Part shown: piece after piece, positions 17,401-24,992 of the stretch
Layout: every line of letters begins with the position of its first letter
Position numbering within the stretch: the first letter of the stretch is position 1
Source: Durusdinium trenchii
Lineage: Eukaryota; Sar; Dinophyceae; Suessiales; Symbiodiniaceae
Reading direction: 5' to 3'
Assembly (NCBI GenBank): GCA_963970005.1
Contig: CAXAMN010000003.1
Coordinates: 48,344-112,343 of the forward strand
Length of the DNA: 64,000 nt
Notes under the pieces: model-generated
The model's input: only the letters and a program-made list of their open reading frames with translations
Databases searched by the model: none
Told to the model about the DNA's origin: nothing
Made by a program: the position numbers and the translations under genes

Positions 17401-19446
17401 AAGGCCAAATTCCCTGATTATGCTGGTTCTATGAATGTTTTTGAGTTGATTTCGATGGCTATTTATGACCACAAAGATCGTTTCGAATTTCAATGCGTGT
17501 ACGACTCTCGTGTGAACGAGCAGCTCGAACTTTTCGCCGCCCCCGTCAAGATCCGATGTGGACAAGGCCACACTGACGACGTTCTCGAGACGCGATCAAA
17601 TGAAGTGCTAGCAGTACTAATCTACTGCCGTCCTGACCATGTACACAGGTACAATGCTCGTTTGACAGCGCACGGGAATTGCGACATACCACCTCGGCTT
17701 TACCACCGAACGCATGAAGGTGCTGCGCGATCCATTATTGCGAGCGGGCTCATTCCCGGCGGTGGAGCCGGTGGACCGAAAAGCAAAGGCAATTCCTTCT
17801 TTTCAACACAACCTCTGGGAAACCAGAAGGCGATATCTGGTGTTCGTGCTGACCGACCAGTGGAGATTTGTTTTTCAACACCGGATGTGATTGAAGCAGG
17901 AGTTGATCTTTTCCTCACAAATTCTGGCGCGGTGATTACCAGCCATCACGTTCCGAATACGTGTATTCTATTTGCAACTCGAGCCCGCGCAAATGCGGAG
18001 CCAGAAGTTTTCTATTCGAGGCCGCAGGCATTGGATCCTTCGAACATTGAGGTCGGTGTTCCGCAAGATGATGTGACATTGGTCCCGGGAAAAGTGTCGG
18101 AAGTACGCACCATTTTGGAAGGTACAAGCGACGCCGCTCCCGAAGAACGCACAGCTAGCAGCAGTGCCGCAAAGAAGGAAGAGATGGAGGCAAATCGCAA
18201 TACAGCTGTACCACAGATCGAGAGTGGATATTTTCTACATCTTCGAACTTTCAGCTGCGATAAATGCACGACACTTTCCTTAGCAGGAATGGCATCTTGT
18301 CATCGATGCGGAGTAGTATTTCAGAGCAATACAACAGATGGACCGATTTCAAAGTTTATGCGACTTCAGATGAGGCGTGCAAAGGTGCTACAAGAGCAGG
18401 GGGGCGTGCCCAAGAACATGACCGCAACAAGCATGCTTGACAGCATTGCCGCGCAGGACCTACAGCCTGGACGACCTCCAGCTCGTGGCAGCCCGTCAGT
18501 TGACAGTCAGATTATTCTTGCAGCTCGCAGTCGCCTTCGCAAAGCATTGAAATCAGGGTATGAGAATGTATTCGATCGATTCAACCGCGACGACGTCTTC
18601 GCTACCTCCTTAACCGGAGAAGGATGCACAGCGTTTGATGCAGCGCAAGAAGACTTGTTTGCGTCACTGCAATTACCGGCACCCACGAGATCAGCGAAGC
18701 AGAGATCAAAAGGGAAGTCGGTTGTCAGTGATTTGGATCGACTGGACAGGGTTGACCTCGCCAAGCTCGCGTATATTCGATGCGGTGTTGACAACCTACA
18801 TACCTGTTTCAAGCAAGGCGTCGACGAGAACTTTCTGATCAGTTATCGCCGAGAGTTTATGTCACTCCGACAATACGCCGCCGTAATTGGCGATAGCCGA
18901 GATGAGATCAAGATCCAGGGCTTTATCCCCACGACGGACGTCTATGGCGATATTCATTCAATTCGTATTCCTCGTGGAGACACGACAGGCATTTACAAGA
19001 TTTTGAGTGAGTTTGCAGAGCAGAATGAAAATTATGCAAACATTCAATATCAGAGAAACGCGCAACAGTCTGCAAGTGTGCAGGGACGCGATCGTGGACA
19101 GCCAGTTTCACAGATGGGCTTCATGAACATCGAACAGCGCATGGCCACGCCTTATCCCAAGTTTGCCGATTGTGGCCAGGACATGTCGTCTGACGAGATT
19201 CGACGGCTTGAAGAGATCTTGCTTGAGTTTGGGCAGCGTGGAGCACCATCTCCTCAAGGACCTGTAACAAGGCCCCCGTTGACGCGGAAGCGATCGCAGA
19301 TGTACATGGAGACTATTGAGATGCAGACAAACGACCGAGGCTGCAGTGGAGGAGGAAAGAAGACCGAGATCAATCTGGTCGTATTGCAACTTGGGTTGAC
19401 AACCGGACTCCACCGCCAGGCGTGCCTCAGCCGCCAGCTCCCGTAA
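14281..19446 (+). CDS. accessory ORF: unknown N-terminal domain, SGNH-hydrolase-like domain, Tpt1/KptA-like domain, zinc ribbon
   Basis: 1721 codons as read from 14281, but the first ~48 overlap pol. The protein probably continues pol from 14427 after a +1 change. Residues about 50-255 have SLPCTGGCPW and are unassigned. 260-290 is a His/Thr repeat. 330-690 is SGNH-hydrolase-like (Ser447, Asn529, Asp626/His629). 740-930 is acidic, then GKGQGQG-rich. About 1035-1260 is an RNA 2'-phosphotransferase-like fold. 1326-1343 is a CxxC-x10-CxxC zinc ribbon. 1500-1660 is an unassigned domain with IPTTDVYGDIHSIRIP. An ATG at 15256 (MGDLTEDDLLQIEWD) could start a separate product. Plausible roles are RNA or lipid modification during the element's life cycle (inference). 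The final ~40 codons are probably out of frame. Confidence 0.88.
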   Translation: MRNWIRGAMHCPVSNPRQNKGSWSNGVVHLTPSSDNKGPLLKDVLSLFRVTENEDATTRKCVEQMTQKTIQFWKENGKCNVHVHISLPCTGGCPWNNVNKDLPGGKERIQQHQKKFAALLKNADKFLEGISVVKPTISFELPSFCEYWKWKSVKNFKRKYRLVDYKLHGCQVGVTDEHGTPIKKGWTVASDVEAFAALEQLRCDGQHVHAQSRGKALRDAEGYTFKLTDKIHTMFRNLCSRVYAQPCTEEPTVHAACATTTHTRTCTHTHTHTHTYSTYHLHHSHIPHTTSTRRHSSRTKVLLRSLASRAVGASLAKHPSSGCQAMGDLTEDDLLQIEWDQYSNEPIERYLSVNHSPETESRWTKFIAYAVYQGMLLTEEGSKQHHDQLVELLRAVYPVMLYDCWVRDYIFTESMMGLTTIHPSAFGHLNVLAETQRRKAVVIVTDSILCFLNGKRSRTAYEPLQEFNVAFGGDWDFIEVKIVWGAELPRLMAEYKAAVARVNARALLNMRDPARDTPRIFGLIWWNGNDLVGRNGITPNDSTWRYEAANPDRLGTQARILGNVKLLAECKEISDELCCICGISSYLFELPSFVDIFWAEINDIIESLGIHRFQPDNLVYQSDKVDQWHMRKTQENIDRFVNYVTSIVKLSYHVNVVEASREGIAALNRVRRFKYSWDSSATVKIPESYLQLINEFVEQRNARMQQTLGKSRQFTVEEVQAYSPFETNDVSVEELKASVNLEGEDPQDVLQFVNVVPVIELPEEQPALDEPMDDVATADVKVEPKVEEIDADVEMPDSYTGATDEVPGPDTGIAGVNALPTAPEPDPQMAKIEAEVLDVLADDETTVEEGATGDVPMIPTDADQPADGQASSSDPRPPLPRLRGKGQGQGTPSAAPVTGSFLAPENNDNPDLKFSGKGKGVLVRETKPNPEYKNMQVEVEEVLGRYPYPDHLLKAIGNGNIQLLEDELGRDAKQYVLYHVTGHRYYYVYEDYHHGPWEWCCSWPPHVRRGISGLLRGHVPDVSIYDPACYLPIYKLLDLAKAKFPDYAGSMNVFELISMAIYDHKDRFEFQCVYDSRVNEQLELFAAPVKIRCGQGHTDDVLETRSNEVLAVLIYCRPDHVHRYNARLTAHGNCDIPPRLYHRTHEGAARSIIASGLIPGGGAGGPKSKGNSFFSTQPLGNQKAISGVRADRPVEICFSTPDVIEAGVDLFLTNSGAVITSHHVPNTCILFATRARANAEPEVFYSRPQALDPSNIEVGVPQDDVTLVPGKVSEVRTILEGTSDAAPEERTASSSAAKKEEMEANRNTAVPQIESGYFLHLRTFSCDKCTTLSLAGMASCHRCGVVFQSNTTDGPISKFMRLQMRRAKVLQEQGGVPKNMTATSMLDSIAAQDLQPGRPPARGSPSVDSQIILAARSRLRKALKSGYENVFDRFNRDDVFATSLTGEGCTAFDAAQEDLFASLQLPAPTRSAKQRSKGKSVVSDLDRLDRVDLAKLAYIRCGVDNLHTCFKQGVDENFLISYRREFMSLRQYAAVIGDSRDEIKIQGFIPTTDVYGDIHSIRIPRGDTTGIYKILSEFAEQNENYANIQYQRNAQQSASVQGRDRGQPVSQMGFMNIEQRMATPYPKFADCGQDMSSDEIRRLEEILLEFGQRGAPSPQGPVTRPPLTRKRSQMYMETIEMQTNDRGCSGGGKKTEINLVVLQLGLTTGLHRQACLSRQLP
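15590..16215 (+). other. SGNH/GDSL hydrolase-like domain
   Basis: Block I is VVIVTDSIL with the nucleophile candidate Ser at 15619 (Thr replaces the usual Gly before DS). A block II candidate is VWGAELPRL. Block III is WWNGNDLVG, with the oxyanion Asn at 15865. Block V is DQWH, with Asp 16156 and His 16165. The order and the roughly 180-residue span match the family. Known members cleave ester bonds. Esterase domains are known in the ORF1 of some CR1/L2 LINEs but are not a standard part of copia elements. Confidence 0.7.
17380..18015 (+). other. RNA 2'-phosphotransferase (Tpt1/KptA)-like domain
   Basis: The order of blocks matches the Tpt1/KptA family: KDRFEF (Lys 17473), then IRCGQGH (Arg 17554, His 17569; family IRAxQGHS), then LYHRTHEGAARSIIASGL (family LYHGT...I...GL), then SGVR (Arg 17845; family SGMR), then a DLFLTNSGAVIT strand (family FY.S.NGVILT). 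Family enzymes move a 2'-phosphate from RNA to NAD+. The Gly of HGT is replaced by Arg and the HVHLS block is altered (SFFSTQ), so activity is uncertain. Related ADP-ribosyltransferase roles are possible. Confidence 0.75.
18256..18315 (+). other. zinc ribbon (CxxC-x10-CxxC)
   Basis: Cysteine codons at 18256, 18265, 18298 and 18307 form CDKC...CHRC in the accessory ORF. The spacing suits a small zinc-binding ribbon for nucleic-acid or protein contact. Confidence 0.65.
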
Positions 19447-20306
19447 CAGGGACGCATACCTCGTCGGTATTCCGTATGAATGCACCTCCTGCTCAAGGAC
19501 AAGTTTCAGGAAAGGGTGACTCCTCTAAACAGGATGTCGGTGAACGGAGAGATGTTTCTGGAAAGGGCAAAGGCCAAGGCAGTTCTTCGGCAGCAGGCTC
19601 AGCCGCTCCCGCAAAAGGGACGCCGCGTGGTTCTGTCGCCCGAGCAATTTCCCAGAGCCGTGTCCTTCCACCTAAACGTGGCAACATCCCCAAGGACCTC
19701 TTGGGTCCCCCAACTTCACCGCCACCGTTACCTGCGCCCAACAACCCACCTGCAACTGGCCTTTCACAAATCTCCAAGCCACGTCCAGCCAAACCTTCAC
19801 CTCCGAAGGTCCCACCACCAAAGGTGCCTCCTCCAAAGGTTCCTCCACCGAAAGTGCCACCCAATACAGCCAGTGGCATTCCGGTACATACAAGGCCGAC
19901 AGATTTCAATCTCACGCCGAAGCCGCCGCCGCTTACAGACCTTTACAGTCGGTTGCAACCTTCCGTAAAAGGAAAGGGCAAGGATAAGCAGCAGGTGAGT
20001 GTTCGAGGAGGACCTTATGCTCCACAGCAATGGAATGTACAAAACGTGCCACCGCCGCCATTGCCACCCGGAACTTCATCCGCTTCGGCATCATCGTCAC
20101 ATAATGCACCCTTAACTGGGACGCCGACTTCCAGCATTCGTGGAACTATTGATCGACCATTGGAACCCTTTGATTTTCCTGGAGTACAATGGCAACGCGA
20201 TGACCCATGGGGCGAGAACTATTGGCCCAATCACATGGAATTGTGGGAGTGGTTGAGGCAGGGATGGCATGACGAGACGGAGCGTTTTGGAATACAATTT
20301 CTTTAA
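19422..20306 (+). CDS. proline-rich C-terminal ORF of the retrotransposon
   Basis: 294 codons. The frame is open from about 19320, so it probably continues the accessory ORF after a one-base loss rather than starting at 19422. It is rich in Pro, Gly, Ser and Lys, with four tandem KVPPP units at about 19808-19860 and GKGKGQG motifs. These resemble the GKGQGQG/APVTG linker of the preceding ORF. The last 55 residues are tryptophan-rich (WENYWPNH-like, ELWEWLRQGW), a possible short folded tail. No catalytic motif is seen. It may be a disordered scaffold or nucleic-acid-binding tail. Confidence 0.75.
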   Translation: MPQPPAPVTGTHTSSVFRMNAPPAQGQVSGKGDSSKQDVGERRDVSGKGKGQGSSSAAGSAAPAKGTPRGSVARAISQSRVLPPKRGNIPKDLLGPPTSPPPLPAPNNPPATGLSQISKPRPAKPSPPKVPPPKVPPPKVPPPKVPPNTASGIPVHTRPTDFNLTPKPPPLTDLYSRLQPSVKGKGKDKQQVSVRGGPYAPQQWNVQNVPPPPLPPGTSSASASSSHNAPLTGTPTSSIRGTIDRPLEPFDFPGVQWQRDDPWGENYWPNHMELWEWLRQGWHDETERFGIQFL

Positions 20307-20656
20307 GCAGATGTTGAATAGCTACCATAAATGGTATGCCTTGCAGCTTATGAGTGTTGAGATAAAGATCACCTTCTGACGCGCTGTGAGATGATGTTTC
20401 ACTTCATTGTCTCACTTCCCAATGCATCCATAACAGGATTGCCATAGTCGGAGAGTGAACTTTTAATCAATGCTTAACACTAACCTGGGCCTAGCATGTT
20501 TAACCACATGCCGAGTGAGGCGAAAACCGTACATTAGGGTAGCTACGTTCTCCTTGTATAGTGCATGCACGAGCTTGATGAGGGATTTCTAATATGATTC
20601 CTTCGTCGCTAGAATTTGATCCTCCCCGAGATTTTTCCCTACGGGTAGCTCCTTGT
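20307..20656 (+). other. 3' noncoding region of the retrotransposon
   Basis: About 350 bp without a usable ORF between the last coding frame and the polypurine tract. No motif or structure is recognised by eye. Confidence 0.7.
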
Positions 20657-20665
20657 AAAGGGGGG
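20657..20665 (+). promoter_or_regulatory. polypurine tract
   Basis: AAAGGGGGG abuts the TGTTG start of the 3' LTR, the expected primer for plus-strand DNA synthesis. Confidence 0.9.
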
Positions 20666-20795
20666 TGTTGAAATTCACCTCATCCCCATGGACCCCGTAG
20701 CGTTGACTCTCAAGGTAGAGCAAAAGGTAGCGCTTACCGGGCTAGCAGGGTTAGCTAGGTAGTTAGTACTATTAGAGCTGATCCTGTAAAATACA
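20666..20795 (+). repeat. 3' LTR
   Basis: 130 bp, identical to the 5' LTR, TGT...ACA ends. Confidence 0.97.
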
Positions 20796-20832
20796 GTTTG
20801 TTTGTTTGTTAGTTTGTTTGTTTGGTTTCAGC
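20796..20832. repeat. right target duplication within a (TTTG)n tract
   Basis: GTTTG at 20796-20800 is the right copy of the target duplication. It lies in TTTG repeats that continue those seen at 6040-6056, showing that the element landed in a tetranucleotide microsatellite. Confidence 0.8.
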
Positions 20833-22640
20833 CGCACAACAAATTCCGAGGTATCCTGACCTTCCGGAAACGCATCGGCTTGCCGCAGTTCCACGACCCG
20901 AAATGTGTGGGAAAGCCACGATCCGAGGGAGTCGCTTGATCCGATCGTCTGGGCCTTGTTCAAGGTGATTTTTTTGAAGTTTACATTTTTTTGCAAACAT
21001 ATATATATATATATATTTTTTTTTTAAATCTATACTGTTATGTTTACAGTTTATATTGGCATTTTTGGAATTCCTATATATCTGCTGAAGCTGAATTTAG
21101 AGCTTGACTTTTTGGCAGTGCTTTTGAGATCTAGTCTGACAGAAGATGATAGCAAAGGACACCAATTGTAATATTGCAGCGATCCAAGAATGGGAAGAGG
21201 TGGAGGAAAGTGCTGCAAACTTTCGTTGTTGACCCCAGATCTGCTCCTGTTTCCATATCTAAGGTTGCGATGCGGGTCTTGCGCCGGAGGAAGGGCTACT
21301 GGCAGGCCCTAGAGCGCTTGAGTCATGGCAAGACTGGTTTTTGGTGCACATGGACCATTCCAAAGGTCCACTCTAGAGTGAACAATCAACCCCACCATGC
21401 TGTTCCAAGCCACTTTTAACCGTTTGTTCTTGCCTCCGAACTAGCAAACAAAGGCTTCAAAGAAGCGGTTCGCCAGAACGGCGCTGACGGTTTGATGCTC
21501 TTTCGCCCACTTCTTTCAACACATTGGAACTGATCGTGCGTAGCCACCAACCACACTGCTCTGATGGCACACCCATTCTCATCAAGCCGTTCGTCAATCA
21601 ATGTATATAAGAGACACGTGCAGTCAGCCAAGTGATATTGATTGGGAAGATTCTTTTGTGTGCGCTCATGCTGGTGTTCTGCTTGGAGGGCCACTAGCAT
21701 TGTTAGAGCTGTCAACAAGCTACAGGGGTTGGCGTGCCAAACAAACCTTTGCTCATCACATTGCCATAGATCGTTTTGCGCTTGGCGACGGGTTGAAATT
21801 CTCACAAGTGGTCTTTTCCGACGAGATGTGACGTGCCCAGACAGCTCCAAGGAATGCGCAATTTCAATCTTTCAAAGATCGAGCACCCACAATGGTGCAA
21901 AAGCTGAACAAGACGCGGTGGATACTACTCTCTTCAGAGCGTCTTAGCAGGGACTCTAGCTTGGTGAGGTGTGTTCATGGCAAAAACATGGTTGGTTGCA
22001 GCTTGAAAGTTTAGAAGTAGCTAGTTCATCCAAGTTCATGTTGGCTGGTGAATGGCTAGCAATCATCTTATTGCCTAGGTTATCCAGGCCGGTGGCAATC
22101 TTGACTCTCGGATTTGCACCTGCACGCTGTGCCTCGGCTGTTTTGGGTGAGTGACATCGGAAAGCATCTCGGCTCCGGGTGGCCCAACCGGGCATTCTTT
22201 TTTGCTTCAGTTGGCCACAAACCGTTGGTGAACGTCGGTGATCACCATGAAACCGTTGGAGATGTCGGGCCAACCTGACCATCCATTGAAACCTGGTGAA
22301 TGGGATGCCCCACCGAGAAAGAACCAGGACCCAGTCCCAGCCCTTCTGCCCCTTCCACCGGTGCGGTGCCGGTCACTTGGACGATGTCACAGGTCACTGG
22401 GACGTGCTGCCAGCGCATCCGTTGGTGGTCAACCCGGAGGTCCCCGCACTGCCTCGTTTGGGCAGCGCGAAGGCCTTCGGAGGCAGCCTGCTGAGTAAGA
22501 GAAGACTGCCTTTGCTCTCAATTCCAATCCATGGAAAGGTGGTAGAGGCCGGCGGGGGGATCTAGACTGGATGTAGCTGGCAAGACGATGCCATCCATGT
22601 AGCTGGGCTGATGATCCCATCCATTCACTTTCCAGTAGCA
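20833..22640. other. no supportable gene
   Basis: An (AT)n microsatellite lies at 20999-21017 followed by a T run. The remainder has only short frames without motifs. A short ATG frame at 21146 (about 29 codons) looks faintly coding but stands alone. Confidence 0.5.
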
Positions 22641-22650
22641 TAAGAAGACG

Positions 22651-22890
22651 ATGCAAGACTCACATGAACTCGTTGGATTTGCTTTCGTTCGTTCTACCAA
22701 TCTTGGACCTCCTTATTCTGTGTATCGCGCGGTGTTCTTCGACGTCTTCCCGTGGGAGGAAAGTGAGCCGGTCTTGATCGAAGTGAGCCGCGAGATGAAT
22801 CTGTTTACCTTGGAAGTGCCGGAGACGTATCCTCTTCCTTGGGGGCAGGTGGGGAGAAACCTCTCACGAGCGGTTCAAGCAGGCAAATGA
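22651..22890 (+). CDS. 79-codon ORF, unknown
   Basis: An ATG at 22651 opens a frame of mixed, protein-like composition (AVFFDVFPWEESEPVLIEVS, then MNLFTLEVPETYPLPWGQ). It has no recognised domain and no clear splice partners. It may be a single exon of a gene or a short independent protein. Confidence 0.28.
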   Translation: MQDSHELVGFAFVRSTNLGPPYSVYRAVFFDVFPWEESEPVLIEVSREMNLFTLEVPETYPLPWGQVGRNLSRAVQAGK

Positions 22891-24528
22891 TGCATCGCGC
22901 GGTGTGTCCATGGGGCTATGGCTATGACAAGAGCATGGATTTGTTGTTGTTTTTTCCATGCAAACGAGCTTCCTCAACAACGAGCTTTCTAGGTGTTTGG
23001 TGTCCTGAAGCGAAGGTGACTGAGGTGACTTTAACATCCAAGGCCCAGCGGCACGAGAACCCAACTCCACTCTTCTTGGGATGTCACCGCAGATTTGCCC
23101 AAAAGCTTTTGGAAGAAGCTGTCGACCCACGCAAGACTTGATGGGACAAGGAAGCAAGGATTTGATGTCTCGGGTGAGCAACACAAGTTTGTACTGGTAG
23201 TGGGTTGATGAAGGTCTGAAGGGATGTTAACTCCGGAAGGTTCGCCAGGATAGAGAGGGGGTTCATGCATAGCACATGTATAGCACATGCCTTTCACACG
23301 CGTCCATTGGACTTTCTGAAGCACATCTTGCATGGGTGAAACAACAATTTGAGTCGGAGGGTGAGAGTCTCTCTCAGACTCTGCTGGCCTTCAGCTTTAC
23401 CTGGTCCATGGCCGTGAGCCGCCTCATTGATGCTTGGCGTTTTTTTCTGGCTTTTTTCGTTCCTTTTTGAGGAGGGAGCGCATTTGCTGAAGTACCAGTT
23501 GCAGTTTGTGCGAGTACCATTTGTTTCTAGGAAAATAGCGGAAGACAACTCACGTGCCGTTTTTTGAGTGCCCGAGCTTTCACAAGGACAACTTCTTACA
23601 TCTCGATGCATCTTTGAGCAGAGCCACCACTGAACATTGGACATTTGCTTAGCGGAAAAAAAAGGGTGGCCTTGAGGTTTTCGGTGGCACGCACAACTTC
23701 ATGAAGTCGGGAAAACACTTCACTTCATCATTTAGGGTTTTCAGACATCCTGATGCGGTTGGCTTGAAATTAAGCTGCGGTTGGCGGGTCGGAATCGATC
23801 CATGCAGACGACCAAGGCTGCCTCATTGCAGCGGAGACGATTATGCGAATGCTTTCTGGTGAAGCACTCAGAGTCTGGGTGGGATCTTTTTGGTAGCACT
23901 GTGCAGCTCCACATTCCATGATACAACCACAGTCTCGGATACTCTCGGTTTACTTTTGTCCAAAGTGATACGCCTTCAGAGGAGATTTCGCCCGCCCCAA
24001 GAGATCCCTTCCAGGCGTCCAAACGGTGACGCCCAACGCGTCCCGAGCCCGTTGACGTCGTTTGGGGAGCTCTTTTCGGCCTCCGGAGCCGTTTGAGGTG
24101 GGAAGGTGTGGCTTCTGCCAGCAGCGAGGGGTGGCTTGAGGAGGTTCTGGGACGATTGAAGGCGAGGGGGAGGAAAGTGGGCAGGGAGAAGATGTCCAGT
24201 GTTCTTTTTTTAAAGGTTTTTCCATGTTTCTCCAATTTTCCCAGGCTTTTCCAAGGTTTTTTCCCACCAATTTCAATGACCTCAGTGTTCGATGTTTGTT
24301 TGTTTTTGAAGCAGAAGGCAATGAAGCGGACCTTTGAGGGTCAGAACCTCAAGCAATGCAGTTCATACAGTTCCTAGAGTTCAGTAGAAAGGGAAGGCCG
24401 CAAGGCCTTTTGACTTTCAATTCGCCCCACTGGACCCAGATCGCGCGTCGCGATCTGAGGTCCGGTTGACAGCCCAGCTTAGACTATATATACATATAGA
24501 GTTCTTTTTTTACTTTTCCCTGCGCTCG
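22891..24528. other. no supportable gene
   Basis: There are short ORFs on both strands and no recognisable motif, RNA gene or repeat array. The T-rich run at 24205-24265 contains the words TTTTTCCATG and TTTTCCAAGG. Confidence 0.5.
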
Positions 24529-24735
24529 ATGGCCACCCAGTCCTCACACACGCCAGTGGAGGAAGCGACTCGTGTGGCCGCTGCGCTTCGGCCAGCGCCT
24601 TACTACATGCTCACCGAAGAGACGTGCGACGTCTCTGCAGATGCTTGGACTGATGAGACCATGCTCTCTTGGACTGCAGAACGATGGGCCAGGGTGATGT
24701 ACTCAGTGTACTTCCAACCACCTGAAGCCACTTGA
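24529..24735 (+). CDS. 68-codon ORF upstream of the P450 gene, unknown
   Basis: The ATG at 24529 starts MATQSSHTPVEEATRVAAAL, ending in YSVYFQPPEAT and a stop. Codon composition is even and the ORF is preceded by an AT-rich stretch (TATATATACATATAGAG at 24485). No homologue is recognised. It could be a first exon or small gene on the same strand as the P450. Confidence 0.3.
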   Translation: MATQSSHTPVEEATRVAAALRPAPYYMLTEETCDVSADAWTDETMLSWTAERWARVMYSVYFQPPEAT

Positions 24736-24992
24736 AGCACCGGCAACTCCAAACCCAAACCACGGGGTTCCCTTCTTTTTTACGGCTTGGAACAGCGCGG
24801 AGCCTTGGGAGAATACATTGCGTGGACACGAATTACATGGAAGAAGAACCAGGTTTGAACCCGATGAGCCCAGTGGTTTGGTGCTTTCCATCACGGCAGT
24901 TTTCATGCTCCAACGGAGCCTCTCCCTTGGCTCCGTGGAACAGCGGGCTTGGTGGTTGAGCAGAGTTTCCGCGGGGGCGACTCGCGGTCGCT

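Larger units (their letters stand above)
6057..20795 (+). mobile_element. complete Ty1/copia-type LTR retrotransposon with extra 3' coding cargo
   Basis: The element is bounded by two identical 130-bp direct LTRs (6057-6186, 20666-20795) that start TGTTG and end ATACA. It is flanked by GTTTG duplications and has a purine tract AAAGGGGGG directly before the 3' LTR. Coding order is Gag, protease, integrase, reverse transcriptase, RNase H, which is the copia order. A further block of about 6 kb encodes SGNH-like and Tpt1-like domains and a proline-rich ORF. The total of 14.7 kb is about three times a usual copia element. Identical LTRs imply recent insertion. The coding sequence carries one in-frame TAG and three single-base frame changes, so this copy may be defective or may contain sequencing indels. 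Confidence 0.97.
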
